Part shown: positions 1-13,335 of the stretch, one piece after another | Layout: every line of letters begins with the position of its first letter | How positions within the stretch are numbered: position 1 is the first letter of the stretch | From: Isoetes taiwanensis | Taxonomy: Eukaryota; Streptophyta; Lycopodiopsida; Isoetales; Isoetaceae | Assembly: GCA_021234155.1 (NCBI GenBank) | Contig: JAJEKV010000015.1 | Location: forward strand, 2,886,852-2,950,851 | DNA: 64,000 bases | Direction: 5' to 3' | Translations under genes and position numbers: made by a program | Notes under the pieces: generated by a model | Databases searched by the model: none | The model's input: only the letters and a program-made list of their open reading frames with translations | What the model was told of the DNA's origin: nothing

Positions 1-480
1 TGGAGGCCATTTATATTCCTTAAGTTTTTTATTCGCACAAGAAATAAATGTTCTTTTCAGCCAATAATGGGGGATCAATCAATTCACACCTCATACGGAT
101 TGAAATAATAGGGTTCCAAAAGAGTGGGAATGCATGTGACCTTAATTAATGTCGACTTGTATATTTAGCATGTTAAAAACTTAACCTAACATTTTATCTT
201 TTGGTTTTATGTCAATTTTTGCTACTTTTTGGTGCTTTCGAATTACTTAGTGTAAAGGCCCTTTTGGGATCAAACAATCGATTTGCGTGGAGTGACCCAA
301 GTGGTTTGCTTTCTTCAAACTTGATTTTACTAGTAAGTCCAAATTGTATTTATATTGATAAAGCAACTACATACATAGCATATTTTCAAAACAAAACTAA
401 TAATCTCGAGTTTTTGTCTTTCGATCCTCGACTAGGTTCATATCCTTGGGCATCACCCTCGGCCTTTTAGCGTGAATGGC
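1..480. other. unit segment without recognised gene
   Basis: AT-rich sequence shared with 47781-48255 and 62201-62670. An open frame at 201-470 in copy 1 is disrupted by indels in the other copies and matches no family I recognise, so it is probably chance. Confidence 0.5.
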
Positions 481-1740
481 ACACTCAGGTGCATACTTTG
501 TAGATAAGCTAAATCGGGGCTCTGTCATGATTGTAACTTTCAGGTACATACTTTGTGAGGACTCTGTCATGGTGTAACTTGCCGGAGATGCAATCCCATG
601 TTATCACCTATTGAGACTACTCCAGGTTGCATCTCCATGGTCCAATAAGGTGGTCGCATTTCCCGTCACGAAGTGTAGTGGCTCCGCGGCGGCTAGGCGA
701 TCGTGGGAACATGTCCTTCCCCTCTGAACTTTCCAAAACAAGAGCCGGTGACATCTATAACTCTTAAAAGCGGGACAACACCATTGACCCGGTGTCGGAT
801 CCATACTGCGAGGCCCACGTGACCGATTTATAAATCTAGCCGGCTATAGGATCGGTAGCCCGCTCAGCAGGGTCCTCCTTCCTTTGCCATTGACCCCATT
901 GTGTGGTGCTCCAGTCACTCTATAGTCTTAATAGCTTTGGTGGGCTCTATGCACGCAGTTGTATATGTTCCATGAATGAAAGGGTCTAAACTAGGACCAT
1001 CATCTAAATAATGGCTACTAGGTCTCTACCTTACGTCCCAATACACAAGAGGTGCAAACATGAGGTCAACCAATATAGTACATCATCATAACACGATAAA
1101 TAACAAGAATAACTAATCCTAATTCCCTAATCACATGCAACTAACTTAAGTCTAGGGTTTATAATGAGTGCATGCTCTAGAATGACTCTATTAGAAGTAT
1201 GACATACTAACTCATCTAGAATGCTAACTCCCGGATGAACTAGCTAAGAATCTACTCGAAAAGCCTGCTCTCTGAAGAATTCTCATGTCGGCTAATTTCT
1301 AAGGTCTCTATCACTTGCAAGCGGGTTTGGAATAGATGCTTCTCCTCGATGCCGCGTAAACTCACGCAACAAGCTATGATGTGAAGGCGATCTTGGAATC
1401 CGGAGTTGTGGCCTTGGATTTGGGATCGGCCGATGGAGCCCAAAAGTGGCCCTCACGTTTGGAGTTTGGCCTTTTATGTATTAAGGTTTACATGAAAGGC
1501 CACTTGACTCTCAATAGGGTCGTCCATGTGGCGGGTGACCTATAAGATGAAGGCATGTGGAAATGGGTTTCCAAGTAAGGTTGGCTACATTATATAAATA
1601 AATTATCCATGCCCCCCCGTGGTGCATACAAGTCTACTAATGTAGAATTGTATGGGTGACATGGCCAAGGATATATGTATTTATCTTTGTATATCCTAGG
1701 GGAGCGTCCACGATCCATAATTCATAAGTATTTGTATTAT
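480..1740 (-). mobile_element. LTR-like segment with degenerate primer-binding site, unit copy 1
   Basis: The segment shares a clear block-by-block layout with the better preserved LTR at 27661-29330: the run around 'gcatactttg', 'aatcccatg..atcacc', 'gactactccaggttgcatctcc', the 'caacaccattg' block, 'aggtctctacc', 'gaatgctaa..cccagatgagct' and a TATA-like stretch near the right end. Read on the minus strand it ends in a TTACA-like terminus followed by a CAGAGC core. That core resembles the plant primer-binding site complementary to initiator tRNA-Met, but the TGGTAT half is not conserved. It may be a solo LTR or the 5' LTR of a lost element. Confidence 0.55.
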
Positions 1741-1764
1741 GCAAAATATAGAATGAAAAAAAGT

Positions 1765-1833
1765 AAATCATAAGATTCACACAATAGAAGCAACTAAATC
1801 AACTAAATCATAAGATTCACACAATAGAAGCAA
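1765..1833. repeat. 41 bp tandem duplication, copy 1
   Basis: Two adjacent copies of a unit containing aaatcataagattcacacaa and tagaagcaac. The same duplication is at 49570-49640, and its first half is visible at the window end (63985-64000), so it predates amplification of the 14.4 kb unit. Confidence 0.85.
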
Positions 1834-1902
1834 CATAAATAGGGTTTACATTTACAAACCAAAGGTTAGCCAACAAACAAAAACCAAACATCTAGTAAAC
1901 TA

Positions 1903-2059
1903 CACCCAAAACTTAGAAGAATTTCAATTTAGGCCTTCACCCAAAGCTCACCACCAACCGGGCTCCAAAAAAGCAAGGATTCTACACCAAAACTTAGAAG
2001 AATTTCAATCTAGGCGTTCAGCCCAAAGCTCACCACCAGGGTGCGTAAAAGCAAGGATC
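1903..2059. repeat. ~80 bp tandem duplication, copy 1
   Basis: Two direct copies beginning ctacacc(c)aaaacttagaag and ending near caaggat. The matching pair is at 49706-49868 in copy 3. No coding potential is apparent. Confidence 0.85.
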
Positions 2060-2990
2060 ACCAAGATATGCACCATTTAGGCTAAGGAACAAGAAGGGAA
2101 ACAAGCACAAAATTCTTGGAGACTAGAAGAAGGCTTGTATGGATCAAGAGGCGATAAGGAGGTTGGCGAGAAGGCCGCGATGAAGGAAGGCGAAGCACAG
2201 GAGGAGGATCTCCATCCAATAAAGCTGATGCCTCTAGAAAGCGATAATGCAAGCAAACCACTAGAAAAAACAAATGCAAATTTCAACCCCACCATGCCAT
2301 TAACACAGGTGAACAAGATGAAGAAACCCAACCATAATGGTGGGCAAGAGATACCACCTTGACAAGATAGAAAAAACACCTGACATGAACTGAAAAAAAT
2401 TGACCGGGAGAAGCGTGGCATATAAAAGTGGTCAGTAAAGAATGGACCAATAGAACTTTTATGAAAGAGCAAAGTAAACAACTAGACATCGACTATGGAA
2501 AAATTATATGTCAAGAAAAGGGTCATCGAGAAACATAACTATCCATGCCAAGCACATATGTAATGGCGGACTTACCAACCAAACCATGAGTAAAAGGCAC
2601 CAACCAAATCGTGTTACCAAGGCGAAGATCTAAGATGCAAAGGATGCAACAACCATAAAGGATGCAAAGATAGAATTGCATAGAATCGTTGAGCAATGAA
2701 CCTATACTTGAGCCTCGAAAGGAAGAAGGGCCATAACAAAGGTGATATAACAGAATTGATCAAGCATGAAGAAGAAAAAGCGAAGTCAACACGAAAAGAG
2801 GACAAATGCATTATGGGACAAGATAACCATAACATAGACCAAATATGTAGCATAATAGCGGGGGTTTTCTTTGTGTTTTGTACGCTTTTCACTAAGGTTT
2901 TCCTATAATTTCGTGATGTATTCAAATGGATGTACTAATGCGTACATCTAGTGCACCATTACGAGCCATTGATTTTAGCCATTTTTTTTC

Positions 2991-3177
2991 CAATGGTCAA
3001 CAACCAATGGCTCACAACAAAAAGCCCTTTTTTTTTTTTTGTGCGTGTGGTGCATAATGGTCAACAACCAATGGCTCACAACAAAGCTCTTTTTTTTTGT
3101 GTGTGTGGTGCATAATGGTCAACAACCAATGGCTCACAACAAAAGCCCTCTTTTTTGTGTGTGTGGTGCATAATGGG
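2991..3177. repeat. triplicated ~57 bp minisatellite, copy 1
   Basis: Three tandem units of caatggtcaacaaccaatgg, ctcacaacaaaa, a variable T run and gtgtgtggtgcataatgg. T-run length differs between units. An open frame over it on the minus strand is simply the repeat being read through. Confidence 0.9.
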
Positions 3178-6100
3178 CACATGAAGGGCGCATGTAGTGC
3201 GGTTCCCCAGCCCGGCAACATTTCTTATCATAACTTTTGATCGAGCTCTGTTTGAGATGATTTTTATTGCGTTGGAAAACTCTCTCCGAGATCTTTTTTT
3301 GATAGTGTATGATATGGATATGTTTGGTTAAGTTTATATATGCTAAAACAGCAATTTTCCGGCCGGGTTTGGTAGGCTTTACATCCTACCGGTGATTTAT
3401 CTGAGGATTAGCTATTGGATATTGTTTTATGGCTCATTCGAATGAAGCCTGCAAAAATTACCATGCATTTTTAGATTTTGAGGCTTCTAGATCCTTGTGC
3501 TAACAAGCGAGAAAAGTTTCCACTTTGGTTTCTCACCACAAGAATCCATGGAGGGCCAAGGTTCTTTGTTAAATTCAGGTTGAAAAATGTGTGTGTATGG
3601 GTGTTGCAAACTTTATGACTTTCAGGAATAATGGGATCAATCTGCTCTATCTTTATGGTAACTTTTACTTATGTTCTATTTGTTTTATTGTGATGAAATT
3701 CAAAAGCTACAATTGATGAAAGCCTCAAATGAATTCTAGTTTTTTGGTTTGAATTCTAAAATTTTTTGTCTCTTAAGGAGGGCTGTGATGTCCTTAAGGC
3801 CCAGAGGGAACCAAATTTTGCAACACAAACCATTAACATCAACATATAAAAATTAAACCCCCAACACATAACAACCATTGACATTAACAAGCAACACATA
3901 ACTACCATTGACATTAATTAACACAACCATTGGGTCCAACACATTTAAATTAAAATCCCCTTAAACCCCCTTTGGTTTGGGTGCATATTCACGGAGGGGG
4001 TGACTCAGGGCAGACTTGAGAACATTGGATAGGCATATTCACCCTTATTCCTTAATCTACAGATGCGTAAAGTTCCTCGTTTTGTGGGGTATGGAAGTAC
4101 AAAATTTGCTATCTTGTATAACAAGATTAGCAAAATACTATAAGATTTCAAGCAAAATACTATATAGTGTTGATTTCATGCGTGCAAAATACAATTATGA
4201 GGGGCTCTGTTTGCATACAAAATGTAAAATAAATTGGAATGAAAAAAGAAATAGAATGAAATCTAGAAGTATAACCCGAACATGCAAGGAGAAATAGAAG
4301 AATTAAGGCGTTTATCGCTAATGTCATACAATGCAAATATATAATAAGCCCTCAAAGGCGAGAAAAGCTGAGATCATTATGACACAAAAGCGTGCATGGG
4401 CCCTCAAAGGGCAACCAGGGACAAAACAAGCTGGGAACATATGAAAAAAAAGCATGCATTGGCCGACCACGAGGGGGGACCACATGGATAGAACTAAAGA
4501 ACCAGCGGTAATCCAAAATAACTATATGGACATTCCACGGCATTCCAGCGTAATTAGAGACATGAAAATGAAAAATAAATGAACAAGCCCAGTCTATCGA
4601 CTTAATCATAGCAATAAGTTAAATGGAATGTATGAATATGAGTCGAAAGAAAGGAAATTGCATGACATATAGAACAAGCATCGAAATAGCGAACCTAGTT
4701 GGAATCATGCAATGCACAAAGTTCCCAAAAGGCAACGAAACCATGCAATACACATATCATCTACTAGATATATATACCCAAAATGATATAGTATAGAAAA
4801 TTAGGAGAGCAAAAAACTATATAAATAAAACCATAGAAAGCCCCAAGATGAATTTAATGTGAACATCGGAAGCCAAATAAGCGGTCTAGAGAAAGAGATA
4901 TGGCAATCAACACATGGCCTAAAAGCTTGAAATTCACAATGCACAATCTCTCTCGAGCGGGGGGTGCAACATGACAAATGTACATGGCAAACCCGCTCTC
5001 ATGAAATTGATGATTGAGTTACAAAAAACAATGCAATAAAATCTTTCGGAATCATTCGAGGAGAACATACGGAAGATCGTATGAGAGAATCATGTGAATC
5101 AAAGGGACAAGCAGTAAAAAAAGTAACTATCATATATATGACAACAAAGCATATACACATCTAGAATGGCGGCTAAAGGGCACCTAATGAACAAAGGCGA
5201 CACATGTATGCGTAGGAAATATCATGCATACGCATACATGTAAAGCTTTAACACCTATACTACGAATACTTCAAAACTAAAAGATATCGAGGAGGGAAAA
5301 TGACTCTACTTTCGACTCAAATCGGACTAGAAGAATAACACTTAACAAGAAGGGGGCAGTTACAACAACAATGCAAAATATTAGAAAGAACATACATACC
5401 ATGTTCAAGTCCCTTGTGTTGATGCAAAGGTCACTTGCCACGCTAAATGTCGATGGTGCTAAACATTTCGTGGTTGAAAAAACATGCTTGATGCACCATG
5501 GTTGTATAGCAAAATCACACGTTTTCAAATCAAAATAAGTCAATTTCAAGACCACAACTTACTTGCCAACAACCTTCTAAAGGGAACTAGCCCTACAAGG
5601 CGTAAAAGAAAATAATCTACATGGATATAAACCATGTATACAACCAACACGACCAAATTTATAAGGACAAAAGCATTAAAATAACTCGAAGGCGGGACAA
5701 GTTGCCAAGACAAAAAGCTGCCTCATGAGAGACATACCACGTGGCATCTTCAAAGTCCCATAAGCTCTAGGGTATAACATAAAAACCGAGATATACACTT
5801 GTTGGCCTTAAAGCTATCTTTCTATAATAACTCTAAGTTCAATTATGATAATTCACTACATCTAATGTTATACCACAACCATAATGATGACAAGAACTTC
5901 TTCTATCACAAGGCGACTGTTCTCTAATCATCTGAAAATTGATATCCTTACATAATGCCATGTTGAACCAACCACGAGGGTGTTGAGTAATATGGGGCAT
6001 CGTAAAGTGCATGCAATAACTAATACTTTCACATAGTGTTAGCAATAACATAAAGCTATAAAGCCCAAAGAGATTCTGAGCAAGACAAGAAAAATTCAAA

Positions 6101-6500
6101 AACGGGGGCCACTAGACCCGCACAAAAGCACAACACGCCTAAGAGGAAGTATAGCAAGACAAACCCTACAAAATTCACAAATAAACTTAAAAATGGCGAG
6201 GTCATCCATAGAGGGCAAGGATAAGCGGCGCTGGTATCCCTTAAGATAGAAAAATACAAAAGCAGTCGGAAAAAGCGGTGGCGAATCGGCCCGGGGTGCG
6301 GATGCATGTCGAATCGAGGCCGGTCACGGTGAGGATACCCAATGTCGCCAAACGACCCATCAAGAAAAGTAAAAGAGCGAAACTTCGATCAAATTGAAGT
6401 ACGAGACGAACTTGAGTAGGAGGTTGCGGCGGACACAGGTTAATCTGAAAGGGAGATTCATAAAGAGGCGGAAAAGGGGGGCATAGATCACGGTGAGGAA
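3178..6500. other. unit segment without recognised gene, copy 1
   Basis: Shared with copy 3 (51004-54350) and, from 4220 on, with copy 2 (37637-39950). AT-rich with many short A-rich runs. Reading frames are short and not conserved between copies, and no domain or RNA gene is recognised. A 45-codon plus frame at 5401-5538 is nearly conserved, but copy 2 has a one-base deletion in it. Confidence 0.5.
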
Positions 6501-6690
6501 GCTGCAACCCTCAGGCGTCGAGAGACCAAAGGCGAGAAAATAGAAACACGATGGGATCGAGAAACAAAGCGAGAAAATAGAGAAACAAGATAGGATCAAG
6601 CTGATAGGATCGAGACCAAAGGCGAGAAAATAGAGGAGCAAGATAGGGATCCGAACTTCCAAGATATCTCGAGAAAATAGATGATAAAAT
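6500..6690. repeat. AG-rich minisatellite, copy 1
   Basis: Repeated blocks of gagaaaatagagaaacaaga and taggatc(g/a)ag with variable spacing. Equivalents lie at 39955-40130 and 54355-54535. Long minus-strand frames here (pyrimidine-rich, Leu/Phe/Ser-rich translations) are products of repeat composition, not genes. Confidence 0.75.
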
Positions 6691-7282
6691 TTGGAATGCA
6701 AGTTGGACCCTGGGAAGTCGAAACAGGCCGAAAAAGCAGGAAACACGGGAAGAGAGATGCAAAGCTGACCAAACCAAAAGGCGGGAAGAACCTTGAGATA
6801 TAGCGAGGACCCATAAGAAAAACCCGGAAGAAGCTGGAAGCTAACGATCTAGAAAAACCACTTGAACCCGGATCAAGCGGAAAAAGCTGGAAGCAAAAGC
6901 GATCCAAAAAAAAAAGCGGGAAGTAAGCGATCGGAAGAACCCTCGAAACGGATCAAAGCAAACCACTCGAATCAAACCTACTTGTAGCGTGTAGTAACCA
7001 AACACCGAGAAAAAGAACACACCAAGTCATCAGAACAAACTAACCTTTGAAAGCCAAGAACCCGAAAAGCCAAATAACCCGAGCAAGGCAGCCGACACCT
7101 CGGAAGACCAAGAGCAAGGGCTGACACCTCGGAAGCAATCCATAAAAGGTAACAGGTAGTAGGTAGGAGAATAGTCTTTTGTGGTGGGTGGGATGGGATG
7201 AAACTTGTGGAGGCAAAAAAGAAAGAATGAAAAAGGAGCTCAAGAGAGCAGCAGGTAAATTTGGAAAGGAAGAATGAAGCCG

Positions 7283-7355
7283 TATAAATAGGAGGAGGAA
7301 GGAAGCGTCCCCATCAAAAGAATGTCGGTTCTATTGCTATCACAATAGGGCCAGT
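7283..7355 (+). promoter_or_regulatory. TATA-like box, decayed hairpin, copy 1
   Basis: TATAAATA at 7283-7290. The left arm cggttctattg is intact but the right arm reads caatagggcca, so the stem no longer pairs fully. The region is otherwise collinear with copies 2 and 3. Confidence 0.4.
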
Positions 7356-7769
7356 GGCATCTTTTACTAGCCCCCTTTCATTTTTGTTTTTATTGCCCCT
7401 AGCTAAGATGTCGATAATATGAAAAAGCTGCGGCATTATTTGGATCCCATTGTATCGATCTCCATCATGACAATGTCAACATCAAATCTGCGAGGAACCA
7501 AGCATGGCGATATTATAATAGATGTCATCCTTTTCTTCCGTTGCTAGCTTGCATGTAACTATTTAGCTTATCTCCTTCACATAACAAAATCCAAACATGT
7601 AAATCATGTCGTTAGCATGTAATGTAAAATTACCATAGATGCATTTAAAGTTGCGACCATCAAGATATTTCTTATCACAAAACTAGTTGGCTTTTCTACC
7701 TTCAAACTTGCTTTCTTCTCCACTAGACTTCTTGAGTTCTTTCAACCATTTGGTAGTAGTATCGGGGTT

Positions 7770-9270
7770 CATCGGGGATGCCTCTCTCCCCAACATTGTT
7801 GGGCTTTACATTGATCAATTGGAAAGGCTGGCTTCTGGCGATAATGGGGAGGCGACAAGCTCACCTTCTCCACGGATCATCATGCGGTTAATATATCGCG
7901 ATGATGTGGGCCTCCTATATACACCGGTCACCGGCCGGACATGCAAGGACATCTCGATGCCACGGACACATTACGCCAAGCAAGCTGATATGCGCATCAA
8001 CTGGCCAAGACTAAGGTAGTTCTCATATCATCCTCACATCGGTCGAGGATCCCCATCATCGATTCTGAAGGCGAGAATGTGGAAGTGGCATCCACATACA
8101 AATATTTGGGAGTGGAGTTTCCTTCTACTATGCTTTGGGGACACATCCATATAGCTCACAGTGGCCGGGCTGGAAGGCACTATATGCAATGCAAAACAAT
8201 AGTCATAGGCGGAGTTGTATGATTGGGCCCATCAGTCCACACTGTTTAAAGTCTTAGTGGAACTGTCCTTTTATCTGACGGGGTTGAAGTATGGGGCCAG
8301 TGGTATCCTAAGCTACTTGGAATGACTTGGAAGCAGGTGCGAGAAAGTCTTCTTGTCTGAGCACTAGAGGTGAAGTCCACATACCCATATCAAATTCTAC
8401 TACGAGGAGATGGGATTCTTGCCTCTTGAGGAGAGGCGGCCCTTGATTGCCACATTGTCTATTTTCAAAAGGTGGTCAATATGGGCGATGCTTTCGTCTC
8501 TCTAACCTAGCTTATATCATGGCAATGGGGCATGGCGCCTCAAGGCCATCTTTGGAGAAAAAAAAAAGAGCTCAATGGTTGGCTAGATGGAATGTTGAAA
8601 CACGGAGGTGCATACATGTGCAAGAAGCTATGCTCGCCATAGCTTGGCGATACCTTGGCGCTTGCTTCCTCGGCAAGCTTTGGGACGCTTGATGCCCTTG
8701 AACAGGTCAAAGGCGGCACACTATCCCCACATTGGAGCGAGGCCCGCCAATGCTACTGCGTACCTACTTGCCCATGAAAAGCGAAGACTCATTGCCTCCA
8801 TTACGCTGAAGCACACCATCTTGAATTGAGGCAGGCAGATAAATTGGTGACCACGCCGGGGCGGGCTCTGTCAATCTTTGCTAAATAAGTCATTAAGGAT
8901 GAATCTCATACCCTTCAAAGTTGCCCGACATATGATCAAATCCGGGGCGCTATCTTTGAGTTGTTGGGGCCTAGCCCGACCACTACATGTGACATTGAGC
9001 ACGGCTTCCCGCACGGGTCTTTGGGATCATACCTTGAGGAGGTTATGGACATGTGAGATCAGCTATGTCCTCGGGCACACACTTGACGCGTATATATACA
9101 TTTATTTCATGATGATGTATACAATATTTCTTATTCTTGCCATGGTTTTCCCTCGAAAACCCTTGGTGGGGGTTTTTTAACTTTCAGATGATAATAAGTT
9201 TGTTGCGCTCCCAGATTGGTATCGATTGGATGATAAAAATCATTCTTTTTCTTTCTTTCTTTCTTTGCAT
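7770..9270 (+). mobile_element. 5'-truncated LINE, copy 1
   Basis: Same LINE end. The RT motif reads IYRDD (7891-7905) where copy 3 has IYADD, because GCTGAT has become CGCGAT. Many one- and two-base differences break the frame throughout, and only short open pieces remain. TTTC tail at about 9249-9268. Confidence 0.75.
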
Positions 9271-10801
9271 TAAAATTTTAATGCCACTACTCAAAAACTT
9301 AGCGAGTTAATTTTTTATTAATCTTCCTTGCCACATGAATTAGCTTCTTGCTTGTCCCTTTGCCACTTCGGTTTGAACTTTAGCGTTAGTCTTTGGTAGG
9401 ATAATTATGCTATAGAAGATTCTTAGCCTCTCTATTCAGACCCAATGTCCTCTTGAGATTGGCTCACGACGTGTTTATACAAAGTTTGAACACTCATCAG
9501 CTGCCAATTCCGGTTCCTTAATGCAATATAACCTTCTTGAAGGCTTTTCGAGCTTATTGTTAGAAGGATTAATAATGTAATGAGAATGTGAATTTCATTT
9601 AACCAAAGAATGCTTTATAAGATTGTCCTATGTACATATAGAATTAAAGAACTAAAAGATTATGTCAAGCGTCCAAACAAACTATCAAACTTTAATAAGC
9701 ATTAGCGCTCTGAGGCGATTAAATACATGTCGGTTGTGAGAAAAATCCGATGGCTGCTAATTATTTTTGGCTTACGTGGCATGACCGTGGACACTCTAGA
9801 ATTGCAGCAAAAAGTTGCACTGGGGTTAGACAACCACTGCTAAAAAGCGATATCAAAGGGTGGAGCAACTAATAAAAGGTGGTTTGCAATACAAAGATGG
9901 GGTCGAGGAGATAAAAAGGGGCATCAATTATTTTTGGACAAAGAGCCGAGGTTCTTTTTAAGGTCTATATAATGAAAATGGGCTTCCTTGGAAAAAGGGG
10001 TCATGAGCAAATATATAACGGGGGCCTCGACCTATTAACAAAAACATTCTGGATGGATGATCTTGATTAATGGCGGTGACACCACATGGGCCGTTGGCAT
10101 CAACCACATTTGCAATCGCTCTCTCTAACAAAGGAATCTAGTGGTACGTGGCGGTCAGAAGAAAGCAAGCGCCACCTTTGTTCTATTTTTGGCGAGAGAT
10201 ATCTTACAACTGGAGTCTCAGCTCCTTTGAATTTGTGAACCATATAAAGGGTTGGAATCCACGATGAGTTACTAGAGCCTTGATTGACAGGAGCGATATC
10301 CTAAATCCTTTCCTTAATCCTGTTGTAAAGGCTTGATTTGTGTCTACTTGGAGTAGAATGTTAAAATGCTCATGTCTGTTCCCAGCCATCGGTGTAATTT
10401 TTCTTGCTATAGAACATGTGTATGTTATAATCCTGTGGACCCGGTTGGGTGGTTAACCGTGTAATCCAATCAAATTATCTGAGATAAATGATACTTGGAT
10501 CTTGTTCTTCAATTGAGATGATGTTGAGCAGCTAATTAGTTTTCCGTAATCAATGAATCGTATCACCAGAGACCTGTTTCTGTCCTAAATTATTCTGAGA
10601 GAATGGATGGAAGATTCAAGGAAGATAGAATAAATATATGATAGCAAGTTTATCATTGTACCATAGGGTATGAAACATGTCATAATTTTACTTTCGATAT
10701 CAGTAACTCATGGATGAAGCGATTCATGGGGCTGAGGGGAAAACATACATTGACATAGAACTATCCTTTCAAATAATAAGAAATCAATTAGTGTTTCCTA
10801 C

Positions 10802-11399
10802 CATGAAAGTACTCCTCTCTTGTCCCTTGCAAAATATGGTAATCCTCTCGATCCAATCGTTGGCCCGGTCGATGTAATTCTTAACCCTAGCTCAAAATCG
10901 AGTAATATATGTTAGTTAAAATGACAAAGTCATTTTATAAAAGTGATAGAAAAATGCATCACATTTGCTTTCTCAAGATCCTCTTGGTACAAATAATATT
11001 CAAGTTGAGGAGAATTTTGCCATTGGAATATGGCGCCAAGTTCTTACGCTTTCTTGATTTGATCTCTCATAATTGATCAGGAGCATGAAGAGCTGGCTTC
11101 GTGGCTTTTCTCATCAACCACATCACATAGGACTAAAGGCTGTTTTTTTCTAGCCTATCTTGAATCATTAGCAAAAATACCATATTAGGAAAAAAAAGAA
11201 TACAAGGCTCACTGCGTTGCAATGCGGACAATCCTAAGTTGAGGAACGGATGAATATCCGATACCCAAGCTCCTAAGCCCGACATACTTATACCACGAAG
11301 CTGCCTCCATGTTTAAGTCGATTGCTAGTAGATATGAACAAGAATGAGTACCATCAGTCTTTGTGCTTTCGAAAGAAATGCCAGTATATCATTTTTCAT
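10802..11399 (-). pseudogene. glutamine synthetase-like (PuuA type) gene fragment, copy 1
   Basis: Collinear with the better preserved copies at 44252-44841 and 58659-59248. Three exon remnants lie at about 11213-11399, 10963-11154 and 10802-10881. Indels inside the exons break all frames. See the copy 3 entry for the family evidence. Confidence 0.65.
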
Positions 11400-13335
11400 C
11401 AACAATGTAGAAGTATAACTTTCGGATATTCAAGACCCTAATATTATATTTGCAAATTTCAAGCGGATGAATTGAATCTTGTTTTGCGGAGATCACTATT
11501 TTGCTTTAAGACCAAAAACCCCCAAAGTAAATGGCTATAATTTGGCTGTATGCTCATAATAGTGGCTATAATAGTGGCACACCAAGCCTAACCCCGTCAG
11601 CACATCAAGCAAATAGAAATGAAATTGGTGAAGTGGCTAAGCAATCAGAGAGAACTCACGGGACGAGAATTTATGCTCGATGGAATCTAGCTCGATGGCT
11701 TCTATACTAGTTATTGAGGGTTGAATAGAACTCCATTGTTTCTTCATCACCAAAGAGTATCGACCCCTCAAATTTGTCTATTTTAGCCTCGGATCTGGAA
11801 CTTGCTTGCAAAGGTAGGCTGCCCATATATCACGAAACAATATATGATACCACCTTTGAAAGGTAGATATGAGATAAACTGAGAATCTAGGATAATGTGG
11901 TGAGTGTGTAGAAGCGAGAAAAGAAACACAAAGAATGTACCCTACTTGTTTCTTGAAAAATCGAATGATGGAAGAAAACTTACGGTGATTCATCACACTC
12001 TGGAATAGCACGCCCTCTGAGAACTCGTGATGGAGCCCTCGATCGTTTTGATAATCGACCTTGATGGAGTTAACAAAAGTAAATGGAGATTCGACGCCGG
12101 ATAAATCTTAATTGATGAATCATGAAGTTATTAACTAGATGTTAAAGCGTAACATAACAAAAATCAATGTGAAAGGGGTTAAATGCCTAATTTAAAATTT
12201 GTTAAAAGTTAATCCTTCAATTTAACAAATTTCTACAAAAACACGTGTGTTACTAGTTAACTAAAAGTTTTTAACTTAACAAAATTAACCCCATGGTGTG
12301 TAGGTACCCTAACTCACGCATAAAAAGGCATCCGATTCTTTTTAGAAGGCCTCACGAATTTGAAAAGAAATCGAGGCATAGTTATTCAATTAGTCACCGG
12401 CTCTGGCCGGTGTTCAGCGTTCATAGGTAAGATATTGTCATTTTGTTTCTATTTGTAATATTTTTTTTCTTCAATCTTTTTCTTTTGCCTTCAAATCCGA
12501 CTCGGTAGCTCCTTTCATTTCTTGCACCATATCATTCGTTTTTTCTTTTGTTTGATCCATTTTCAGCATGGAGATCGAGATGGACCTTTCTGGTGCGAGA
12601 AGAGGATCAAAAGCGTATTCAAACCTTTGCTTTTTGGTAAAAGATTATCTTTGGAGTAAACCTACCAATCCATAAATCGGATCTTTTGTGCTTCCTATTG
12701 GCAGCTCGGATCCGCGGCTATAGCGAAACATAAGCTTTGGTATAATTCCGGATTTAGTTAGCGGTTTGCCTCTGGAAAAAAAAAAAAAAAGTTGTCTATT
12801 ATGCGCCTTTTTCTGAAATGGCTCTGGCATCTTTGAAGATTTCAAGATATTGTAAGCCCAATATTTCTGACTCATGAATGCTTAGAAGCTCACGGAATAG
12901 CCTTTAAGGTGCCAATGGACACCATAATTTTGGAATTTTCTTGTGCCTTTGTGGCCATTTTACGTCTATTAGTGTCATTTTCCACTTGCCATTAAGTTAA
13001 GTTATCTTAACTATTTTGGCTTATCTCTTAACCTAACTAAGAAAAATTTCTAGTTTTCCATTGAGGTGGTGAAAATTCCCCAAGAATGGGCTAAGGGGAA
13101 AGAACAAGAGGCGGTATACTTTCAATTCCCTCCTTTTGAAGAGTGGTCAATGGGATATTTATCTAAGGCCAATGGGATATTATATGTAGATTCTAATCAT
13201 ATTTGTATTGTCTAGATAATTCTAGCTCATATTATATTGTCTATATTATTTTAGATCATATTATATTGTCTACCTCATCTTATTATTGAAACCTCAATCT
13301 TTTTGAACATAATTCTTTTAATATATTAATGTGCC

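Larger units (their letters stand above)
1..13335. repeat. 14.4 kb tandem unit, copy 1 (right end lost)
   Basis: The sequence from base 1 realigns with 47781 onward and 62201 onward; all three begin with the same run starting tggaggccatttatattcc. Collinearity with copy 3 runs to about 13335, where copy 3 (near 61212) continues into a GTTTAATG-rich minisatellite but this copy switches to Ty3/gypsy integrase sequence. It carries the LTR-like segment, short duplications, LINE fragment and glutamine-synthetase-like exons, but lacks the nad1 part. It is the most divergent copy, with differences clustering at sites that are CAG or CTG in the other copies. The left edge is the window edge, so the true unit boundary is unknown. 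Confidence 0.93.

Noticed and set aside
201-470. 89-codon ORF at the start of unit copy 1
   Set aside because: Indels break it in copies 3 and 4 and no domain is recognisable.
2994-3180. Possible CRISPR-like array from regularly spaced repeats
   Set aside because: Only three adjacent copies with no unique spacers; this is a plain minisatellite in a plant genome.
5401-5538. 45-codon plus-strand frame MFKSLVLMQRS.. repeated in all units
   Set aside because: Copy 2 and copy 3 have a one-base deletion near its end, no family is recognised, and conservation follows from the recent duplication.
6056-6907. Several Leu/Phe/Ser-rich minus-strand ORFs with membrane-like character
   Set aside because: They come from the AG-rich minisatellite and its flanks; frames differ between unit copies, so there is no conserved protein.
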